Of a stretch of 58,888 nt of DNA, positions 54,568-58,888 are shown in pieces. Source of the stretch: Candidatus Cloacimonadota bacterium (lineage in GTDB: Bacteria; Cloacimonadota; Cloacimonadia; Cloacimonadales; TCS61); NCBI GenBank assembly GCA_021108315.1, contig JAIORE010000094.1, forward strand, positions 1 through 58,888. Reading direction: 5' to 3'. The notes under the pieces are model-generated. The model saw only the letters and a list, made by a program, of their open reading frames with translations, did not search any database and was not told the origin of the DNA. Numbering within the stretch: position 1 is the first letter of the stretch; each line of letters opens with the position of its first letter. The translations under genes and the position numbers were made by a program.

Positions 54568-57282
54568 TTACTTCAACAAAAGACATTTCTCAGTTGCAGC
54601 AACTTTCCCATCAACAATCAATTTATAAAGGTAAACTCCGCTTCCAACCTTTTCGCTATAATCATTAGTGCCATCCCAGACAACTCTATTAATTCCTAAT
54701 TCGTAATTCGTAATTCGTAATTCTTTTATCTTTTGTCCTTTCAGATTATATATTTCAATTTTCGTACTTTTCGTGTTTTTCGTGGTTAAGTTAAAAGAAA
54801 TAGTTGTAGACGGATTAAACGGATTGGGATGATTTTCTAATTTGAATTTTGGCTTTAAAACGTTTTCATTTAATGAAGAACCGGCAATTTTACAAGAAAC
54901 GATTGTGTTACTATTTGCTACAATATTTGTATTTACATAACAAACAGGATTATCACCGGAATTATCAACCTGCAAAAGTGTTCCATTTTCAATTTGATAT
55001 TCGTGATTTCCAGCTGGCATAATGAACTTTATCAAGCCATTTTGAAAATTTAGGCTATGATTATTATTGATGGTTGCTTGCACACTATCTGCAATTCCAC
55101 TGTTACTTGGAAAATATTCAATTGAGAAATTTGAACCGGACCAGCCACTTTCAACAGTATTTTTGGGTTCTAAAATTCCATCAGCAACTTTGATAACTCG
55201 ATAAGCTCTTTGCCCATCACACACTGCCTCCGTTGCTAAATTGTAGGGTGGTTGATAAATACTGCCCTGATTACTATGAATATGTCCCCACAAAGCCATA
55301 TCTACTCCGAGAGAAGTCAGATTTATTTGATCAGAAAAATCATAATGATAGAAAATAACTTTTGATGTGCTGTTTGTTGCTTCCGAAACATCATTGTAAA
55401 GCCAATTGACTTGATTATTGGTGAAACTTTCTCCTCCATAAATGTTATACATAAATCCATCATAATTATCATAAGCTTCTAAGCCGGTGTAATGAACCGA
55501 ACCGTAATCAAAACTGTAATTCTGAGTGTAATATGGTGAGGAAGCCGGAGGATTTTCAAGATAATTCCAGCCAAAAAATTTCCACCAATTCCGACGAGAA
55601 GTACCATCAGGAGGTGGTGTATCATCCCATCCGCCCAAATCGTGATTACCTGCAACCAGAAAAAATGGAACTTCTAATTCTGATAAAATTCTCTGAGCTT
55701 TTGTAAAATAACGTCTATTCTGAAAATCTTCAAGTTCTCCTTCATTGACAAGATCTCCTGTAAGCAAAACAAATTCCGGTCTCAGCAGATTTATGTCATT
55801 GATCACTTCCCGCAAATCCACAATCTCAGAAGTATCAGTCAAAGCTTCCTCTTCATAATAAAAAAAATGAGTCGGCAAATGTGTGTCAGTGATATGAACA
55901 AAATAATACTCATCTTTAAATTCTTCAATAATTGAAACTGAATTAGTCGTAATATCTTCAATATTATTAGTCGCAGTAACCTTGAGATCATATAATTCAA
56001 ATAGTTCTATAGTTGGAACAAGGACTGTGATAAACCATAATTCCCGTTCTGTTTCAAAATAATTGGAGGTAATATCTATTGGAATACTCAAAGTATTGTG
56101 AAGTAGTTCAATATTCCAGTTTGTCGTGTTTGCAGGAGCAAGACATTCAATAACAAATTCTTCTCCGGGAGTAGCAATTACAGGGATATTTTGTAAAGGT
56201 TTAAGGATATATGTAATTGTATCACCGATTGCATCTAATTCTGTGAACAAGGTGATTTCGTTGGTTTGAATCCAAGTTAAAGGAGCATCATTCAGTATGA
56301 AACCTGTAAATACGGGAGTGAATGAACCTTCATTTAATACATTAAAAGAAAGATTTAACAACGTTTCAGTTTCAATAAAGCCAAAATCTCCTGTAAAATC
56401 AATAGATATTGTTTCTCCTGATGGTTGTTCAAATGTAATCTCTCCATTTTGAGATAATGTGTTTGTGGCTGAATAATTTTCAAATGAAACGAGTTGCGAA
56501 TCATAAGAAAGTTCAAAAGAGTAATCCGAAACATTCTTCTCTGACCCAAAAAAGCTAATATCAATTGGAAGTACAAATGAAGTTTCACCAAGAACCATAA
56601 TTGATTCTGTAGAAATTATCGAACCACTTGGTGGTGAATAGAAATCGGAAAGAAAACGAGGATTTAACCTAAATTCATTCCAACGATAACTTACAATTCC
56701 CTCTATCTTCTCAAAAACATAACCGGGAATTACCGGTAGAATATCTGAGAGAGCTTCATCATTAAAAAATTCGTGATAGATATTGCAGCTTCCCGAGCCA
56801 TCCGAAACTTTCCAATTATCGTATTGATCATAACCGCTGGTGATTGTAACATCATTTACCTCAACATATACACTCTCAAATGCTTCTTCCGTATCAATTT
56901 GATTTGTGGTGGCTATTGTGGGAGAAGGTATATAATCGGGACCAGAAACAATATTACAATATTCAAGATCTATAAGTTCTGTCCAACCATTATATTCATA
57001 AACCTCAGCATTAAAGTAAATACTATCACCAATGACTGGAGAGTAATCATTGGAATATACATAGATTCCATTCCATTCTCCTCCTTCATTGTCAGTCATA
57101 AAAAATCTTCCATTAGAAAAATCTATTCCGGTGACGATTCCGTGGATTGAAACGGTAGTTCCTTCTAAGGGAGATGGATAAGTTCCATCACCAGGATCTG
57201 TAGTGTATTGAACATCATAAATACTTGTGGAAAATAGTGATATGTTAATAATTAGAATGATTAGATATATTGTTGTTTTCAT
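54568..57282 (-). CDS. Secreted multidomain metallophosphoesterase with C-terminal sorting domain
   Basis: The 904-residue protein has a signal peptide (MKTTIYLIILIINISLFS). An OB-fold-like module (about 25-210, DNEGGEWNGIYVYS) comes first. A cohesin-like beta-sandwich follows (about 225-340). A calcineurin-type phosphoesterase lies at about 475-700, with HITDTHLP, LLTGDLVNEG, LVAGNHDLGG and WGHIHSNQG, the full metal ligands. The tail opens with HPNPFNPSTTISFNL and ends KCLLLK, a surface-sorting domain. Inside this tail the peptides TTKNTKSTK and ITNYELGI are encoded by dispersed DNA repeats (54761-54785 and 54691-54725). It probably cleaves phosphoesters or nucleotides outside the cell; the substrate is unknown. 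Confidence 0.85.
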   Translation of the reverse strand: MKTTIYLIILIINISLFSTSIYDVQYTTDPGDGTYPSPLEGTTVSIHGIVTGIDFSNGRFFMTDNEGGEWNGIYVYSNDYSPVIGDSIYFNAEVYEYNGWTELIDLEYCNIVSGPDYIPSPTIATTNQIDTEEAFESVYVEVNDVTITSGYDQYDNWKVSDGSGSCNIYHEFFNDEALSDILPVIPGYVFEKIEGIVSYRWNEFRLNPRFLSDFYSPPSGSIISTESIMVLGETSFVLPIDISFFGSEKNVSDYSFELSYDSQLVSFENYSATNTLSQNGEITFEQPSGETISIDFTGDFGFIETETLLNLSFNVLNEGSFTPVFTGFILNDAPLTWIQTNEITLFTELDAIGDTITYILKPLQNIPVIATPGEEFVIECLAPANTTNWNIELLHNTLSIPIDITSNYFETERELWFITVLVPTIELFELYDLKVTATNNIEDITTNSVSIIEEFKDEYYFVHITDTHLPTHFFYYEEEALTDTSEIVDLREVINDINLLRPEFVLLTGDLVNEGELEDFQNRRYFTKAQRILSELEVPFFLVAGNHDLGGWDDTPPPDGTSRRNWWKFFGWNYLENPPASSPYYTQNYSFDYGSVHYTGLEAYDNYDGFMYNIYGGESFTNNQVNWLYNDVSEATNSTSKVIFYHYDFSDQINLTSLGVDMALWGHIHSNQGSIYQPPYNLATEAVCDGQRAYRVIKVADGILEPKNTVESGWSGSNFSIEYFPSNSGIADSVQATINNNHSLNFQNGLIKFIMPAGNHEYQIENGTLLQVDNSGDNPVCYVNTNIVANSNTIVSCKIAGSSLNENVLKPKFKLENHPNPFNPSTTISFNLTTKNTKSTKIEIYNLKGQKIKELRITNYELGINRVVWDGTNDYSEKVGSGVYLYKLIVDGKVAATEKCLLLK

Positions 57283-57385
57283 TTTGCACCTCTATTTCAA
57301 TAATAATTCAAGGAATTTGAAGTCAACTTATTTGTTATAGTTTAACATTTCTTATTTCAAATTCAATTTATCAAACTCTCCCTCG

Positions 57386-57414
57386 TTCCCTCTCTTCATC
57401 TAAAGAGAGGGATG
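57386..57414 (+). repeat. 29-nt dispersed repeat, copy 2
   Basis: TTCCCTCTCTTCATCTAAAG and the next nine bases match the reverse complement of 26604-26632 at 27 of 29 positions. Confidence 0.6.
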
Positions 57415-57434
57415 ACTTTTGCTTTTATTCTTCC

Positions 57435-57506
57435 TGCTTTTCTTATGTTCCTTCTCTTGAAATTAAGAGAAGGACAGCAGGATGAGTTTTTGATATTAAA
57501 AAGTTT
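57435..57506 (+). repeat. 72-bp direct repeat, copy 1
   Basis: TGCTTTTCTTATGTTCCTTC and the bases through 57506 match 58662-58733 with a single mismatch. The unit contains the hairpin CCTTCTCTT..AAGAGAAGG. The pair flanks the HU gene. The 623-bp gap 57283-57905 holds only this, the 29-nt repeat and the palindromes at 57625-57683. Confidence 0.75.
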
Positions 57507-57624
57507 TGTAAAACTCGTTGTGAAATTTGTCTTCGCAATGTTTAGTATTCCCAAGACAAACTTGAGAACAAGGTTTTTCTCAAAAATAATACACCGTTTA
57601 GGGCGTTTAATAAAATATTTGGAA

Positions 57625-57683
57625 CGGCGTGAACGCCGTAATAGACAACGTGTTACACTATTCCCCTGCCTGAAAGGTAGGGG
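57625..57683. repeat. Two adjacent palindromes of dispersed type
   Basis: CGGCGTGAACGCCG at 57625-57638 is a perfect 6-bp stem. CCCCTGCCTGAAAGGTAGGGG at 57663-57683 is an 8-bp stem with one wobble. The 91-codon open frame that crosses them (57412-57687) is composed of repeats and is not a gene. Confidence 0.55.
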
Positions 57684-57905
57684 TTAATGATATTCTAAAT
57701 ACAAAAGAAATTTCTCTTCAATATTCTTTCAAATATAAATAAATGAAGTTTATTTGAGATCAAAAAGTAAAGGGAAAATCAATTTCCGTAGAGTATAACC
57801 ATTTGGAACATATCAAAAACAAAAATAGTTAATAGTAATGAATAATAAGTACTTGACCAAAATTGCCTATCTTAATCTGTGAGGTATCAAAAATTTGGAG
57901 GAATT

Positions 57906-58316
57906 ATGAGTATCAAATTCAGAGTTGTTGAAAAAGGAAATCCCGGAGATCAAACAGCACCAAAGAAGTTTTATGGTGTAGTAAAAAGCGTAGGAAAGAC
58001 CACCCTTTTTAAATTAGCTAAGAAGATAGCCCAAAGCTCGACGGTTAGTATGACAGATGTTTATGCTGTTATAATGGCATTTTTGGAAATGATCCCAACC
58101 GAATTAGAAGAGGGAAAAACTGTTACTCTGGGGGAATTTGGTTCGTTCAAAACTACTATTAGAACAGAAGGTGCAGATACCAAAGAAGAGTTTAACTCAA
58201 GAAATATAACTAAAAGTAAGATCGTTTTTACTGCCGGTAAAGAATTTAAAAGCAGAATGAGAGATTTCACTTATGAAGATATTGATGAATTGATTTTGGT
58301 GAAAAATAAGAAATAA
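57906..58316 (+). CDS. HU-family DNA-binding protein (HU-HIG type)
   Basis: I place the start at ATG 57906 behind a TTGGAGGAA site; a candidate upstream start would add nine residues that include the ribosome site. The 136-residue product has the long N-terminal extension found in Bacteroidetes-type HU-HIG proteins (MSIKFRVVEKGNPGD), then the HU core (ELEEGKTVTLGEFGSFKTT, IVFTAGKEFKSRM). The C-terminus (DIDELILVKNKK) is an added tail. It should bend and coat DNA as a homodimer. It lies between two copies of a 72-bp repeat and next to the DnaA-box-like element. Confidence 0.9.
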   Translation: MSIKFRVVEKGNPGDQTAPKKFYGVVKSVGKTTLFKLAKKIAQSSTVSMTDVYAVIMAFLEMIPTELEEGKTVTLGEFGSFKTTIRTEGADTKEEFNSRNITKSKIVFTAGKEFKSRMRDFTYEDIDELILVKNKK

Positions 58317-58354
58317 AAACCTCAATTTCGGGTCAAAAAAGTATTGATCGTTAC

Positions 58355-58540
58355 AATCCAAAAATCTCTTCTCCTGTCTAAAAAAATGAGACCGATAGTC
58401 TCGATCAAGTGAGACTATCGGTCTCAAAAATTCAGACCGGTAATGAGGATTTTTCAGACTACTGATCTAAAAAATTTAGATTAATAGTGTGCATAACTTT
58501 TGTCTTTTTGTGTATAAGTCTTGTCGGCAATAATAGTATT
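58355..58540 (-). repeat. DnaA-box-like pair plus palindrome cluster, copy B (inverted)
   Basis: On the minus strand this begins with TTATACACA (58509-58517) and TTATGCACA (58488-58496), again 21 nt apart. Hairpins follow in the same order as in copy A, with one 44-nt unit fewer. A perfect 15-bp stem GAGACCGATAGTCTC / GAGACTATCGGTCTC replaces the 12-bp stem of copy A. It lies 38 bp after the HU gene. The 58317-58755 gap holds only this and the 72-bp repeat. Confidence 0.7.
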
Positions 58541-58661
58541 AAACCCTCTACAATACAATAATATAGCCTGTCTTTTCTTTTTTTTGGATAATTGCCATTT
58601 TCAAACTCCCCCAACCCTTCTTGATCTCAATAGGGAAGCTTTGGGAAGTTCTTTTTCTTTT

Positions 58662-58733
58662 TGCTTTTCTTATGTTCCTTCTCTTGAAATTAAGAGAAGG
58701 ACAGCAGGATGAGTTCTTGATATTAAAAAGTTT
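58662..58733 (+). repeat. 72-bp direct repeat, copy 2
   Basis: This is a second copy of 57435-57506 in the same orientation with one base change (T to C). The two starts lie 1227 bp apart. Confidence 0.75.
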
Positions 58734-58755
58734 ATCGTAGTTTTGTTTTAAACAA

Positions 58756-58881
58756 CTATTTCATCAGAATCATACGCTTCACAGTGGAATTTAAATCTGT
58801 ATTCAATTTATAGAAATAAACTCCTGAAGAAACGGGTGTGTCATTAATTTGATGTATCTGGATAAGTTCTAAATGCCGTAC
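58756..58881 (-). CDS. C-terminal end of a sorted secreted protein (partial, possibly broken)
   Basis: The minus-strand frame ending in TAG at 58756-58758 reads PVSSGVYFYKLNT and then VKRMILMK, the standard end of the C-terminal sorting domain seen in the two other secreted proteins. The same frame meets a TAG at 58882-58884, close to the window edge. The upstream part is therefore either frameshifted or decayed. The rest of the gene lies outside the window. Confidence 0.5.
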   Translation of the reverse strand, partial: VRHLELIQIHQINDTPVSSGVYFYKLNTDLNSTVKRMILMK

Positions 58882-58888
58882 CTATCTA

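Noticed and set aside
57412..57687. 91-codon open reading frame
   Set aside because: It consists of the 72-bp repeat and palindromes, has no ribosome site, and reads as unnatural protein.
58521..58712. 63-codon open reading frame on the plus strand
   Set aside because: It overlaps the second 72-bp repeat and low-complexity sequence, with no ribosome site.
162..58888. Alternative genetic code with UGA as Trp or Gly
   Set aside because: priA, mlaE and the carboxyltransferase small subunit all end at UGA at the expected protein ends, and the conserved enzymes contain no internal UGA.
1..58888. CRISPR array, tRNA or rRNA genes, prophage
   Set aside because: I saw no regularly spaced direct repeats with unique spacers, no cloverleaf with a CCA-type end, no rRNA signature, and no phage structural or integrase gene.

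Overview
The window is a contiguous, AT-rich piece of a Gram-negative bacterial chromosome. It probably comes from an uncultured lineage of the FCB superphylum, most likely Cloacimonadota; this is inference. The supporting signs are C-terminal sorting domains with a (Y/H)PNPFNP signature on large secreted proteins, a GWxTD-motif lipoprotein-like protein, a tandem pair of DUF2723 membrane glycosyltransferase-like proteins, an HU-HIG-type HU protein, and intergenic spacers crowded with dispersed palindromic repeats. UAA, UAG and UGA all end conserved genes, so the standard code applies. I saw no rRNA, tRNA, CRISPR array or phage module.

Layout. Positions 1-2200 hold an FnIII-containing hypothetical protein interrupted by an in-frame UGA and a CPBP protease, with dispersed repeats. 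Next come dnaE (2197-5655), a GWxTD protein and yraN. From 7761 to 19576 runs a co-oriented set: an outer-membrane barrel candidate, two exported TPR proteins (683 and 1741 residues), a small exported protein, one TolQ/ExbB-like and two TolR/ExbD-like proteins, and a TonB/AgmX-like protein. It closes with a rho-independent terminator. This part list resembles the Myxococcus Agl-Glt envelope machine and is the best candidate for an unusual system. priA follows, then a biotin-dependent carboxyltransferase operon (22368-26178).

From 26179 to 37001 there is a repeat-rich spacer, a secreted beta-propeller-like protein, then uvrA and two DUF2723 paralogues on the minus strand. From 37206 to 47725 two hybrid-sensor-type histidine kinases alternate with two response regulators. 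One regulator carries a GGDEF domain (c-di-GMP synthesis) and the other an HD-GYP domain (c-di-GMP breakdown). A tight housekeeping operon follows: gcvH, gmk, a probable divergent RNA polymerase omega subunit, and a type 4 uracil-DNA glycosylase. After it come dnaB, an MlaE-like permease, a ThiB-like binding lipoprotein, trmL, and a toxin-antitoxin pair whose toxin is broken by a stop codon. The right end holds a large secreted metallophosphoesterase (minus strand), an HU gene, and the tail of another sorted secreted protein.

Repeats are a second theme. Two MITE-like elements (7121-7297 and 22075-22283) share 16-bp terminal inverted repeats and have 4-bp flanking duplications. A palindrome cluster preceded by two DnaA-box-like nonamers 21 nt apart occurs twice in opposite orientation (26335-26558 and 58355-58540). 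Several short repeat families fill spacers, and some have entered coding sequence. All functional statements rest on reading motifs by eye; no database search was run.
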